DNA of 64,000 bases from Antedon mediterranea (GCF_964355755.1 NC_092674.1:13089001-13153000); one strand, 5' to 3'; positions 33,010 through 45,423 are shown, counted from the first letter of the stretch. The notes: generated by a model from the letters alone, not told the origin. A program made the numbers and translations.

Positions 33010-34720
33010 GTGATGGTTGGATTCAGTAATAATTATTAATTAATAATTATCTGATAATTATTTAATTTCCCTTAGTTATGCATAGCAACAGTTACTATGG
33101 TAACTAAAAATGAGATATTCTTTAGATTTTGCATATTTATCTCATACAAATTTAAATTTGTAGATTATTAGCAGGCATGCCTTATTTGCATTTTCAAATT
33201 ACCGTTTCACAAGGTCATATTCGTAAGCACTTTCTTCTGTGATTATTTTTATTCATGAAAACCCCATATTTTATTTACAGCGGCCACCTCCCTTAACGGA
33301 CGCACTTTGAAAAGCCTGTTTGTTCTTCCTATCTAATTAGTGCATTTGGTGCTTACCGTAAGCAGCTGCGAGCACCTTTTTATACTAAAAATGAGATTTT
33401 TTGTAGCGACCAATCGAAAAATGTGATACTTATTGCATGGACCTATGAATTAGAGGTGCATGTTTATTGTATTTCTTTATATATTAGCTGTATTTTGAAG
33501 AGGTTTTAAAAACATTACTGTGAAGAGATGAGAAAACTACACAGATTTTGACCGACCATTTTTCATATGATAAAAGTTTTTAAAATTTGTCTGAAAATGC
33601 TAAAAAATACTAAACCACCTGATTATAAATAATAATAGGCCTACAATTAGCTGGAAAATTGAGAGGCTCGTTTCGTTAAGAATATCGTATATAGCCATAA
33701 TAAGTGATTTTGGCCCTTTATCGGCAGAACCTCCCGTAAGGGGTCACCGCCCGTAAGCGGCCACTTTTCCAGGTCCCGAGGGTGGCCACTTACGGGAGGT
33801 TCAACTGTATTTAACAAAACAATTATCCTTAGTTACGCATAGAAACAGGTTCTAAGATAACATAACTAATACAATTTGACATAACTTGACCCAAAAAATT
33901 ACCCTTTTCACAAGGTCAGACATTTTCTGGGATTCAGTAGATAAGTAAATTTGGGAGAAGGTAGTAAAGCTATGTAATCAATTGTTTGTAGTCATGAAAC
34001 CCCATATTAAAAATATTGTACTCAGTTACGTATAGAAACAGTTGCTACAATACACTATAGGTAAAATGTTGATGTCATTTGACCTCAATATGTAACATTT
34101 TTTTTTTTCATGAAACTCCATATTTAATTTTTTTTTTAAATATCATTTGTTACGTAAACAGGTTTAAGATAACAATAAAGGTCATTTTTTGTTACCTTTA
34201 TTCAGATTCGTCAAGACTTTCTTTCTGAGATTATTATGATTCAGTATTTAAAGTAAATTTGGCAAAAAGTAGAAATGTAAAACTGTGTAGAAAAAATGTT
34301 TTTTATTTATGAAAAACCCCTTATTTTTTTTAAATTTTCGCATAGAAACAGTTACTATGGTAAAATGTTTACCTCAAAATGAATGAATTTACAAGGTCAA
34401 GTTTGTCATTAATGGAATGCAGTAGAAGTAAAATTGAGAAACATGTACAAATGCAATCAATTCTTTGTATTTATAAAAACGCCATTTTTTACGTTTTTTT
34501 TTAAAATGACTTTCCTTAGTTACACATAGAAATGGTTGCTAAGGTAACACTATAGGTAAAATATGAAAATTGTTGAGAATTGTTATGAACTATCTTGTAA
34601 ATTTTGATCAAACATTAATAGTTGTAGTAAAGTGGGGACCTGTCTTGTTTTGCATTCTAACCCCTTTTGACCTCAAATGACCTATTTACAAGGTCAGATT
34701 TTTTGGGAGGTCTTTCTGTA
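33010..34720. repeat. Degenerate ~200-300-bp tandem repeat
   Basis: Recurrent blocks TTAGTTACGCATAGAAACAG, TGCTATGGTAACACTATAGG, ACAAGGTCAG and TGAAAACCCCATATTT recur at roughly 33060, 33830, 34020, 34150, 34340 and 34510. Divergence is high. One interval is interrupted by a separate element at 33283-33810. Confidence 0.65.
33283..33810. mobile_element. Small element with GGCCACCTCCC/GGGAGGT ends
   Basis: The left end (GCGGCCACCTCCCTTAACGG) and right end (GTGGCCACTTACGGGAGGTT) are approximate inverted repeats. Related sequence is at 45850-46240, including a shared GAGAAAACTACACAGATTTTGA block. No coding capacity. Confidence 0.55.
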
Positions 34721-35836
34721 TCTCTTTACACAAAATAGATTTAAAAATTTATAAAAACCATTGACTCAATTATTTCCAAGTTTAACATTATTTTCCATCA
34801 ACTAAATAATTATTTCAATGCAAAATACTGTTTTTCTGGCAATTAATTGAAATAAACCTGGCAACACATTCTCCTATTTTATCTAAACTATTCGTATGAC
34901 TCTAGTAGCATTATGACAAGCCATATATACATTTTATTATTGGATTAGCCATATTTAAATTGTGTTTCATGTGTTTTGTTTGTTGATATTTTGTTATATG
35001 TTTTGCATTTTTCGTATTTTCCTGGCAACACAAAACCTATGTACGAAATTTACCCCAGTGTTTTTTTCGTGATTATTGTTGACAAACCTATTGACTATCA
35101 AATTAAAAAACCTCATTGATTTAAAAATACCACTTTGGAAGTTATAGGTACGTTTATGAGGTATACTTTTATAAAAAAAATATTTTTTAAAAACACCCCT
35201 TTTTAAAAAAATGGTATCAACCAAACTCCATTTTGTAATTTATTTTTTTTCTACATTAAATGGAACTCAATACATGTTGTTTACACTGCTATAAACAAAA
35301 ACTGTATACTGTAAGTATTTTTGGTTAAAATAAGTATACAAGTTTGTACTTTTTCACTATAGAAAATCTGTGAAAAATGGCAAAAACATCAAAATTTGGA
35401 TAATTGACCGTTGTCATGGCAACAGAGGCTAAAAATTAAAATGAATGTTGTAGTTATGCTTTTTATTGAAATGTCTATTCATGGTAAAAATTTCAGAGAA
35501 ATCCATTTTTTTACATCTGCCACCATGCACCAAATCTTTGATTTTTAGGCTACATACAATGGCTCTTAATTACTGCAATACAAATACTTACTTATCAATA
35601 TAAGTATATGCAAGTTACTACAAAAATATTGGTATGCATACAGAGAGTCATGTCAGGAATAAACAATGTAAGTCGCTTATTACGAAGATGGACCTATTTC
35701 ATTATGTAACTGCTGTTGTCACTTTGATGTTATTTACATACATAATTTGTATAATTAATGTTTATCTATTGTGTAATCAATTATGTTTTCTGATTGAACT
35801 TAACTGATTTTAAATCAATGGGAGCTCATCAGTTAT

Positions 35837-36924
35837 GGGTGTCACGAAAGCTCAGACCACGAAAGCTCAGACCCCCTAAGACCTAAGATCACGAAAGCTA
35901 AGACCCAACACCTAAGATTACAAATATTTATCTTTCGCACCTGCCTTGTATTTTAACTCCCAACATTTATTCTGAATACCACACCTTAGAATTGGCACTT
36001 TCATGAAAAAGAATCACATAAAAAGTAACAAATACATTTTTAAATTGATGATTTTACAGACGTTTTTCTCGCACACAAAATGACTAGCCTACAGTACAGT
36101 AGGCCTACCCCATGGGCCATGTTCAATGTTTTTGTTTCTATGGAACAGTCAAAAGAGCAAAAATTATATAGAGGGCTGAAAACTCTGTGGAGTCCATCTA
36201 CAGTGTGGATGGAACAATGTAAAATTAAAATTGTAATGATAATAGTATAATCATGCAAGTACGAAGAAATAAATACTGGCAAATAAATTTTAATTTAAAA
36301 ATCATGATAAGTTTTTTTGTTTCGTTTTCTTTCTGTTTTTATACTTGTACTATTATTGTTGCTCTTTTGGCGCTCCATAGAAACAAAAACATTGAGCATG
36401 GGGAGCTCGAGGAGTTACATTGTCATTACAGTATACAAAGAAACACATCTGTAAAATCATCAATTTAAAGGATTTATTTATTTGTTATTATGTGTTTCTC
36501 CTTCTGAAAGTACTTATAAGTCCTAATTTTAAAGTGTGGTGTTCAGGATAAAGTTAGTCAACAAATTTGGAGTCAAAATACAAGAAAGGCAGGTGCGTAA
36601 GAAAAACATCCTCTGAACCAACACAATGGAGTAAATATATACCAACAAACAACCCGTCAAGTTTGTTTGTTGTAAAGAAAAAATATACATTTACTCAACG
36701 GGCGAAAATAATGTGAGTTTATCTATGTTTTGCGGTAGTATTAAATTATATTTATGGTAATAAATGAAACCTACTGTGTTTAAAATTATGTATGGATAAA
36801 CAAGTATTGTTTTTAAGCTGTAGTATATCTTAGTATTTGTAATCTTAGGTGTTGGGTCTTAGCTTTCGTGATCTTAGGTCTTAGGGGGTCTGAGCTTTCG
36901 TGGTCTGAGGTTTCGTGACACCCC
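35837..36924. mobile_element. Mutator-like MITE with GGGTGTCACGAAA ends
   Basis: 9-bp duplication ATCAGTTAT (35828-35836 and 36925-36933), with the empty site at 29728. The ~95-bp ends contain GGGTGTCACGAAAGCTCAGA and two internal CACGAAAGCT direct repeats. Inside lies the same foldback core as in the element at 21553. No transposase is encoded. Confidence 0.87.
35939..36598. repeat. Foldback core module, copy 2
   Basis: Inverted arms contain GCACCTGCCTTGTATTTTAA, TGATTTTACAGACG and TTTCTATGGAACAGTC. They match the module at 21749-22565 over both arms, with a shorter loop. Confidence 0.75.
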
Positions 36925-37489
36925 ATCAGTTATATACATTATAATGATTTCAGATTTGACAAAATAATTAAAACTGATTACTTTCCGGTTATCAGAAAAC
37001 TTAAATGTGTTAACATTTACATAAACAATGGTACGAAGACGTAAACTTACTGTGAGCTTCTGCATGTAATATATACTATTAAGAGGCTAATTATGCTTAT
37101 TTCAAATAACAGTTCGGAATAGTTGGATTTTGTTGCTTATGTTCGAAATTGTCTTTTATTTCAAACTCACAAAAACGGGCAATGAAAATTTCGTTATTAA
37201 AAACATTATTTAAAGCTTATTCAGTATAGTTAAATTATTCAATTATTCATTTATTTATATGTGTTGTTCTATTTTTTTTCTTTTTCCTTCGTTAGATAAA
37301 ACATGTTAGTGATAAAATGCTAATATTCTAGTTAACATTCTTCATTTAATGATATTCCCACAAATTGCACTGTTTATGTATACTTAAATAGGACGGTAGC
37401 TCTTTTCGTATATTTGTTGCTGTTAGGATAATAAATATTTCACTTCAAAAACTTTCCAAAAATAGTGTTACACAACAATGACAACGTGT

Positions 37490-38910
37490 CGCCATAAAGC
37501 AAATATTCAATTCACAGGAATTCAGTACATTATTGTTTTATATTATTGTAATTCGATGTTTTCTTCACTTCAATTATTATCCTATTGGAAAAAAGGGTTT
37601 AGTCGCGTTAACTTTAGATCTGCAAGTGACAGAGAAGCTTTTCTCTTGTCCGATGTCAGGTGGTGATTGAATCTGAGTTAAACGTTTTTAATAAAGCATT
37701 TATTAGATTTTAGTAATACTTTACGTCACCCTTAATAGGTATTAAATGTCATTTTAATATGCATTTTCGACTTATAGTATATTCAATATATTTCATTCTT
37801 GTGTTTGATTTGTTTAGTCTGTAAATCAACAATGTAATTATTATTACTCTGAAAGGGTCTTACGTGACAAGATTTTTTATCTTCTAGTATTGATCCTATT
37901 ATAGTTTCTTTATATCAATTCTATTTTTATCTTTTTACTATTTGTTTGTTATACTGAGCCATTTATGAAATACATGTTGTTGAATTAAATTGATTTGAAT
38001 GAATATTATTATAAATAGTTTGTCTTGAATGAAGTTTAATTTAATTTGAATTGCATGTTTATTGTATTAACATTTGTCTGTAATTGCAGTATTACTTTGT
38101 TTAAAATGAATCTTACAGAAACAATGGTACTTCCTACTAGTAGTAGGCCTAGTATTGTCGTGGATGCCATTCCATTTTCAGATTGTTATTTGTAAATTAA
38201 AGTGCAATTAACCCAGCAATTGTCATATTTCATTTAGAGTAGTACGTCCTGTACGCCCTCTATAATGTTCCCTATTATGTCATAATTAATCATGAATTAT
38301 TCATGATTTCTGCCCACGTTCGTCCTGGAAAAAAAAATTACCCGTCCGTACTTAGAATTTACTTTGACAATAATTTGCTCACGGTTGTATGGCGGCGCCC
38401 TTCCACATAACCTTTATCCCATCCCATCCCATTGAAACCGAATTTAGACATTTTTAAATAGATTTGATTTGGTACGCTACCAATAATACTACTGTTTTTA
38501 TAATACAGTAGAAAGATTTCTCGCCTATGTAAACAAAAGAAGGGTTACTTCTTGACACTCTCAAAAGGCTTTTTAGATTGTTGCTATTAATTCGGTTCGA
38601 ACGTAAATGAGTTGGCAGTAAATGAATAGAAGTTTTAAAAGGAAGTTAAAGTGAGGCGTATGAATGAAGGTGAGCGAATAAGGCCTATTCCACATCTTTG
38701 TGTGTGATTGATGCGTTTATACCTATAGACACTGTTATAATACATTCTGTAAAAGCATGTTTCATTGTTGTTGCCGACGGATCGATTATGATGTTATGTA
38801 TAATACAGGTCATGATTATTGTTATTAAAATAGGAAAATAATCTACTAAATTGTGTTTGTGTTGTACCATGTTGTGTTTCAGTTACTGAACAACATAGTT
38901 CTGCTGGTTC
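37490..38910. other. Non-coding spacer with unit blocks
   Basis: 37600-38130 is paralogous to 46930-47040 joined to 50195-50430, the flanks of the P2X7-like element. 38262-38340 is a single arm of the CCAGGACGAACGTGGG MITE. No supportable gene. Confidence 0.5.
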
Positions 38911-38916
38911 TGTTAC

Positions 38917-39910
38917 TTAGATAAGAAGGGGACCTATGCTCGAGGACTATTCATAGACTTTTCATCTGCATTTAATTTGAGGCAGCCTCATATTTTAATG
39001 AATAAAATGTCTGAATGGAAGGTTAATCCTTACCTTGCTCTATGGGTTGGTGATTTTCTTACAAATCGGCTACAGTATGTTAAAGTTGGTAAATCTATCT
39101 CAGAGATTAGAAGGATCAACACTGGTGTACCCCAGGGGTGTTGTCTGTCATCAATTTTATTTACAATATATACTAGTGAATGTCGATCTTCATGTAGCAT
39201 GTGTCATATAATCAAATACGCAGATGACATGGTACTGATTGGTCTATTGAAAAATGCTGACGATCATGTGTATAAGGCTGAATATGTTAAATTAATGTCA
39301 TGGTGCAATGACAATTACCTTAAGATTAATTTTAATAAAACTAAAGAAATTATATGGGATTTTAGGAAAAAGAAAAATGAAAAAAGTTATCTGATAGTTA
39401 ATGATCAGACAATTGAACGTGTTCATGAAACCAAATATCTTGGTACACATATTGATGATCAACTTAGTTTTGAAAAAAATACGGCCGAGATAATTAAGAA
39501 AGGTCACCAAAGGTTATATTTCCTAAGAAAGCTAAATAAATTTAATGTTAGCTGTGGTACTTTAAAATTATTCTATGAAACAGTTATTCAATCAGTACTA
39601 GTTATCTCTTTTATTGCTTGGTTCGGTAATTTAAATGAAACACACAAGAAAGGTCTCATTAGAATTACTAAGATAGCATCAAATATAATTGGTTATATGT
39701 ACGGTTAATGATTTAAAATATCTTTATGAAAAACAGGTCCTAAGTAAATTAAGTAAAATTTTAGAAGATAAGAAACATCCATTACATATGATCTTTTGTA
39801 AGAACAAGTCAGGTCGGTTACGGGCTCCTAGAGCTGATACGTCAAGAAACCGACTGTCTTTTGTACCAAATTCAACTCATATTTTTAACTCAAAGATTGT
39901 TAGATCATAA
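38917..39910 (+). pseudogene. LINE reverse transcriptase, C-terminal part
   Basis: The frame is open from about 38917 (ARGLFIDFSSAFN, RT motif A) through NTGVPQGCCLSSILFTIYT and the KYADDMVLIG active site. It continues through WCNDNYLKINFNKTKE, TKYLGTHID and the LYFLRKLNKF tail to 39708. A +1 shift near 39700 moves the end (HPLHMIF, LSFVPNSTHIFN) into another frame to 39910. The catalytic Asp pair and motif A are present, but the N-terminal half and endonuclease are absent, so it is a dead copy. The F-S-S-A-F-N pattern suggests a Rex1/CR1-type LINE; the clade is tentative. Confidence 0.88.
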
Positions 39911-40108
39911 TAGCGCACATGCAATATATATTTTAAAGTTTTACCGTTGATGGATGTTTAAATTAATGTTTTTAAATTGTAAATTTGTTCTATGTATGAT
40001 GTAATTATGAATGTTTTACCATATTTTTCTGTCGAGGAAAACAATTTTTCCATGTACAATTTATTTTATTTGGAACGAATAAAGATTTGATTTGATTTGA
40101 TTTGATTT
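38917..40108 (+). mobile_element. 5'-truncated LINE
   Basis: Begins abruptly within the RT domain and ends in a GATTTGATTTGATTT tail (about 40084-40108) after AATAAAG, a typical CR1-superfamily 3' end made by target-primed reverse transcription. Confidence 0.85.
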
Positions 40109-41590
40109 ATACAACAGTACTTTATAATAATATTTATTAAAATGTGCATATATAGAATACAATTTTGCTTATGTATCGCTGTTTCACATTGATCAAAGCG
40201 ATTGACATTATTATTACAATGTAGTAGCAGTTAACAATATATATATATCAATTATGTATTGAATGAAATTTAAAATCACTTTATTTTTTATTAATACGTT
40301 CATTTTAATAATGCTTTTAAACCAAAATTCAGATTTAACCAGTCTAATTTGTGCTGGAGAAAGAGCAGTTCAGAGCACAGGATCGGCTAAATGCATGACA
40401 ATCACCTGAAACTAGTAATTGGATTGTACAGACGCCTAGTAATTGGATTGTACAGACGCCTATTAATTGGATTGTACAGACGCCTGGTGTCATTCTCACA
40501 CCGAAGTCCCTTTCTGTTAAAACCATAGGGTCTAGTAAAATCTCGAAGGTACTCTGACGCTAGATTATCGAGACAATTATGAACATTTAAATGTCTTACA
40601 TTGCATTCTACAATGTAAAGGAAGCCAATGAAGCTCAAAAGGAAGTAATATAAGTCTAGCGTTTTGTAATATTTTCATTTTTTTACCAAAGATACCAACA
40701 AACTCCGTGTTACATTAGCCCGGTCCACAAAGGGACCATTGGCATTAGTGCACGTCGTATTAACTTAAAACTTTCTAATTCTGCATAGACCTCTCGCTCA
40801 CCCTCTAGTAAGTGTGGACGATGGATGGACTGTTTAATAAAAAACCTCGGTTACCATATAATTATTGAAATTACTATTTGTAAAATAAACCTAGTCTGGT
40901 TGTCAGTGCCATTTTTAGACTAAATAAGATGAGGAATATAACAGTTTCATGTAACACATTATCAATTCCTTTAACTTTTAAAATTATATTCCTATGATGG
41001 ATGTGGACAGTAGACATAATCAATGATACATGACATTTCGCGTATTATCATATTCATTCTCGGTAACAGTGGGTTCAGTTCTGTGGTGGGTCAAATCGCA
41101 TACAATAAACATTTAATTGGCGGATGGTCAAACATTGTAGTTTTATTTTTCCCTATTCATACCTATATTTATTTTATTTTTTTTTATTCACTTGACAACC
41201 AATTACGATGAAACCGCCACTAACAGGTTGAATGTATATGAATGAATGCTGGTCAAGCACATCACAAGATGACAGTTTTATACTTTTGCTTTTCCGCTAC
41301 TCTCCTGTTATACTTATATGTTTGTTTTTTTGCTATGTAGAAAGATTGAAAATAAATAAATAAATAAATGTAAACATAATAAACTATAATAATACATTCA
41401 AATATGCAACAATAACATAAACAAAAATCGGAACACTATAGAGATTTAACAATTTTACGATGAAATACATTTAAACTATCATAAAATAAATCAATATCCA
41501 AACAAGTAAAAAGCACACTATTAAATGTGTTAGGTAACCGCTGAAAATACATGTTTTGTGCATTCAACACGACCACCAACTTTGTTGCCT
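40109..41590. other. Non-coding spacer with small repeats
   Basis: Contains the 24-bp minisatellite below, a TTCTACAATGTAAAGGAAGCC block resembling sequence at 20645 and 60430, and an AAATAAATAAATAAAT run near 41350. No gene is visible. The last ~20 bp (from about 41570) are the start of unit B. Confidence 0.45.
40414..40485. repeat. 24-bp minisatellite, 3 units
   Basis: Three consecutive copies of a 24-bp unit starting AGTAATTGGATTGTACAGAC; the third differs by one base (ATTAATTGG). Confidence 0.95.
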
Positions 41591-42426
41591 CCAAATAATA
41601 ACACTAGGTATATTACCCGGGTCGTTATATGTTGGGTTTTGTACATAATGTAGGGGACACCTCATGAAACGTCACCAAAAACATGCATAATGCAGTAGTC
41701 ATATGCGTCTTGCCCGGGTCTCTGGTTTCCATCGGCGTGGTCATGTTATCGAGAACCATTCATATACACTCACTGGAAGGTGAGAGAGCAAAGCAAACGA
41801 ATCTAGTTATTATAAATACGCTAACATTTACCTCATGGAAAACATTTAGCTCGTAGTATCATGAACGTGCGCATATAGCGCATCGTGGTGTTAAGCCGAA
41901 TCACAAAATTATTAGTGAAACGCATAATAACATTGCAGTAATTATTATTAATTCATAAATTTAATGAAAATATAATCAAACAAAACAATTGTTCTGGAAG
42001 TTGTTTAAGGGTTATGTTAAAAGAAACACATCGACTACGATTTATTTTTAAACAATGTTAATATATGTTTTGGTATCGGAATATGTCATATTTTCGATGA
42101 ATTAAATACACTTATTTTAATAGCTACAAGATATATATTCAACTGTAACATTAAAGAAGACCCACTGTATTTTAATAAATTTAAAGTCATTGTTAAAAGA
42201 AATATTGAAATAGAAACAAATGTTGATTTGAAAATGATAATATGCATACAACCTAAATGAAACAATTAGGAGTATAGTCTACCTTTTAACTACCATGATA
42301 TGTATAAATGTTTGTTTGATTGTGTTTTGTTTTGTATCTTGTTGTTGAGAACCATTTTTTTTTTGTCTTGTTGCTACAGATGGTGGCGCATTGTTGTTTT
42401 TTTGTAATTGAAATAATAAAAAAAAA

Positions 42427-42690
42427 TATTACAAAATGCGACAGCAGTTATTACAAAGTGCGACAGCAGTTATTACAAAGTGCGACAGCAGTTATTACAA
42501 AGTTCGACATCAATTATTACAAAGTGCGACAGCAGTTATTACAAAGTGCGACAGCAGTTATTACAAAGTATGCGAGCTCGATTACTACAAAATGCAAAGG
42601 TTATCACAAAATGTGACAGTTTTGTCACCATGTGCGCACGACAGGTATTACAAAGTATTATGTGACGATTATTACAAAGTGCGACGGTAC
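42427..42690. repeat. 22-bp minisatellite (copy B, expanded)
   Basis: At least seven near-perfect TTATTACAAAGTGCGACAGC-type units at 22-bp spacing, then degenerate ones. Since 22 is not a multiple of 3 and the unit lacks stops, all three plus-strand frames stay open, giving false ORFs. Confidence 0.95.
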
Positions 42691-43155
42691 AAAGAGGGTT
42701 TACAGATAGTTATTATATATGCGATGTTTTTTTTTTCAAGACAGTTTATCAGGAATCAATCCTATTTTTGTTCTTTCTTGAGTTAAGTTTAGGGATCATT
42801 AATTTGAAAAACAATAGTTCTTTGGTGAGATCTTGCTTGGAGGTTTCCAGGTCACGGGGTTTAAATTACCGCGACTTTTAAACTATCATTGGTTGATCTA
42901 ACTGCCCAATGTCAAGATTAACCTTGACAAGGTAGCGGTGTTCCGAGCCATGTGAGGGGTACAACCGTGCAGTTCTCGACAATACCGTAATCCTTGATAC
43001 AAAGTATGAAATGATATATGACCCGCAATGTGAGTTGGTTCATTTAGGTATGCTATGTACGCCGGTACGCTCTTTAAATTTTAAAATTAAATATGTATTT
43101 AATCACACTGAATTATATAGTAACACATACTATTATTAATGTTTGTAACACTTAC

Positions 43156-43254
43156 ATTTCTTGGAAGATCCAATTTAGCACCAGCCTTGAGCAAAATAGT
43201 GCAAACATCTGTGTGGCCGTTTTGTGCAGCCAAATATAAAGGTGACGCTCCATT
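43156..43254 (-). CDS. Ankyrin-repeat exon e (33 codons)
   Basis: A 99-bp phase-0 exon (acceptor CAG at 43255-43257, donor GTAAGTGTT). It encodes NGASPLYLAAQNGHTDVC then TILLKAGAKLDLPRN. The first residue is Asn where the other intact exons have Asp, owing to a C/T change next to the acceptor. It is sister to exon a but keeps the A-A-x-x-G-H core that exon a has lost. Confidence 0.86.
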
Positions 43255-44035
43255 CTGAAACATTACAAACATTATGTTATAGTAGTTTTAACTCTAAACA
43301 AAGTATTAATACTGTACTGAAATCAATACGATCAATTAAAAATAGCGTTATGGATTTAAATAATGGTACTTTGTTAAATTAAATAAAGATTATTAACCTC
43401 TGGTGTTTACTTTAAGATAATGTATTGTATACGTATACATTTGTCTTGCTTGTATAATATTATTCATATAAGTACTGTACAAATGTAAACCAAATAAGTG
43501 TTTCTTTGCCTTTATCAGGTAGTGCTAACGAGTGAAAATTATGATAAAGTGGCGTTTGAACTGGCAGTTATGACAAAAAAATATAATACTAGGATCCAAA
43601 TTCTATTCAACTAAATACTTACTATTGCTTTTGTTTTAGAGTTACTGTTTTACTAAATCAAATTGATATATCGATTCATATCCATTTAATGTATCATTTG
43701 CATAAAATAAATAATGTAGCTCGTACAGAACAACACAATACAGAAACAGAAAAGTCACCATTAAAAAAACATCATCCTCTAACATTTAGTGTTCTAAAGG
43801 CAGATGTTAAAACTATTACGAAATCTATTTGCCCGAGGGGTGATGGACCGCTTCCTTGAACTTCAAAAATAGTGCATGCGATAGGTGGGTCTTGTAAAAT
43901 CGAATGTGTTTTCTTAGTAAAGTATCTAATGATTCAAATTGAGATCTGCTTGAGATCTGCTCTGCTCGTTTGAGTTCAAACGTGTCCTTGTGTGCCATAT
44001 TTATACCCTTACCCTTTATTGGTCGTGCCATTTAA

Positions 44036-45419
44036 AGTGGAGCTACACTCAGACTTTATCAGCTTATATTATGTTTAAGTATGTTTAATTGAAAGTGATT
44101 ACATTAAAAAAACCAGGAAAAATACGGAAATATTTTCCAAAAACTCATTTCTAAAAAATCTGTCAGAAAATAGTGTTTTTTAACAAATTACAGTTTTTCA
44201 GTAACTTAGGGGTTATTAGTTTACAATACGTCGCGAAACGCGTTACACTTAGCGACTCACGCGTTTTAGTCGCCGGTCAACGCATTGATGAAATGTCTCT
44301 CCTTTGGTAAATTATGTGTCGAAAAATGGGGAATAATTTTTATACACACAATTAATACGATTTGTTTAGGCCTAAGTAATATTTCCGATAAGAATGTCAG
44401 TATAATTTACATGTAACCTCATGATTTTCACTGTACAACAACAGCATAATAATCTTATCAGATTGCTTTTAACTTTAAGCTAGGGCTAGGCCTAGCTAAG
44501 CCGTCTGCTCAGCCAAGCTAGCCTTGAATTTTTGTCTAGAGGCCTATGTATTCATAGGCATGGTCGTTTCGGCCCATATCGTTCCTGGGTTTTCTCGCAC
44601 ATTAAGAATTGTGAAACACAAAATCCTATACAGAACAATATTAGTAAAGAGTAGTAAAGCGATGTGCAAGCTTAGACCTGACTGAAAAGCAACTATTCAG
44701 GCACCCTATCATGGCCCATGGGTAGGCCAAGGTCGGGTGCCAGCAAAACAAACTTCACTGCTGTCAGCCTAGCCGCGCCTAGCTAGAGGCCAAGCAGCAA
44801 CGGTACATACCTACACTCTAGTAGGCCTAGGCCTAGCTTTATTGAATATATAGCCACGTCTTTCTCAAATCTCGTTAAATTTGACATTTTAGTAATAGTC
44901 TCATAATCACATTATTACACTGTGAAACATAATATGGTCATATTCAGAATGTTTTAATATACTTTTCGCCCGTCAAAAATAACATCGCGACAAAATAACA
45001 GATCGCCAGCTGCAGTAGTGTGATTGTGAAAAATGTCACGTGATCGTACTCCCTAGCAAAATAAAAAACCCAATTGGACCTGAACGGGGGAAAGTGTCTA
45101 TTTACGCAAAATTGCGCAATGTATACGTGATAAAAATACCAGAAATAGAAAGATCTGGAAAAATTACATAAATAGACATTTTACATTTTTTTTTTGGTGA
45201 AGAAATGAATTTTTTAGGATTATTCAAATATACCCCCCTTTTGCATGTAAAAGAATAGGAAATTACAAGGTATCCCCCCAAAACGCAAAAAGGCGTGATT
45301 TTCAAGAAAATCGTACTCATTGAAAAAAATTTCAAAAAAATATGAAGTATAAGGGATGATATTTTTAAATAATAGTTGAAATGTATGAAAAATAGTAATT
45401 TTCTGGGTGGAGCTCCACT
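44036..45419. mobile_element. 1.4-kb TTAA element with AGTGGAGCT ends
   Basis: Flanked by TTAA (44032-44035, 45420-45423); the empty site is at 16225 (GCCATTTAAGATCAC). The ends are AGTGGAGCT and its inverse. The interior has AT-rich stretches and a TAGGCCTA-rich block (44480-44830), with no recognisable coding sequence. It is non-autonomous. Confidence 0.87.
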
Positions 45420-45423
45420 TTAA

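Larger units (their letters stand above)
31649..35565. mobile_element. 3.9-kb TTAA element with very long degenerate inverted ends
   Basis: Flanked by TTAA (31645-31648, 35566-35569); the empty site at 28791 shows a single TTAA. Ends are GAGCCATTGT and its complement. Degenerate inverted matches (GGATTTCTTTCAAATTT, ACCATTTATTTAAAAAGGGG, TGGGGTAAATTT) continue inward for at least 500 bp on each side. The core has no transposase. TTAA implies Kolobok- or piggyBac-type mobilisation. Confidence 0.85.
35566..37480. repeat. Direct duplication, copy 2 (remainder)
   Basis: Continues the homology with copy 1 from TTACTGCAATACAAATA onward, interrupted by the element at 35837-36924. It ends at about 37480 (CACAACAATGACAAC), as copy 1 does at 30288. 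Confidence 0.9.
41570..43917. repeat. Duplicated ankyrin-exon unit, copy B
   Basis: Co-linear with 10917-14993. It preserves the empty PLE site (AATAACACTAGGT once, 41591-41603), the empty hAT site (42385) and the empty solo-LTR site (43911). It has an extra 60-bp segment at 41649-41707 related to the arm of the element at 244-1229. Confidence 0.92.

Noticed and set aside
36253-36468. Plus-strand frame sharing TSVKSSI end with a minus-strand frame at 36040
   Set aside because: It is the two arms of the foldback core read from opposite strands.
42427-42690. CRISPR-like regular short repeats
   Set aside because: Repeats are contiguous without unique spacers, in a eukaryotic context; it is a minisatellite.
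42320-42786. Three overlapping plus-strand frames with repeated TKCDSSYYK-like peptides
   Set aside because: The 22-bp minisatellite has no stop codons in any plus frame; the peptides are a by-product of the repeat.
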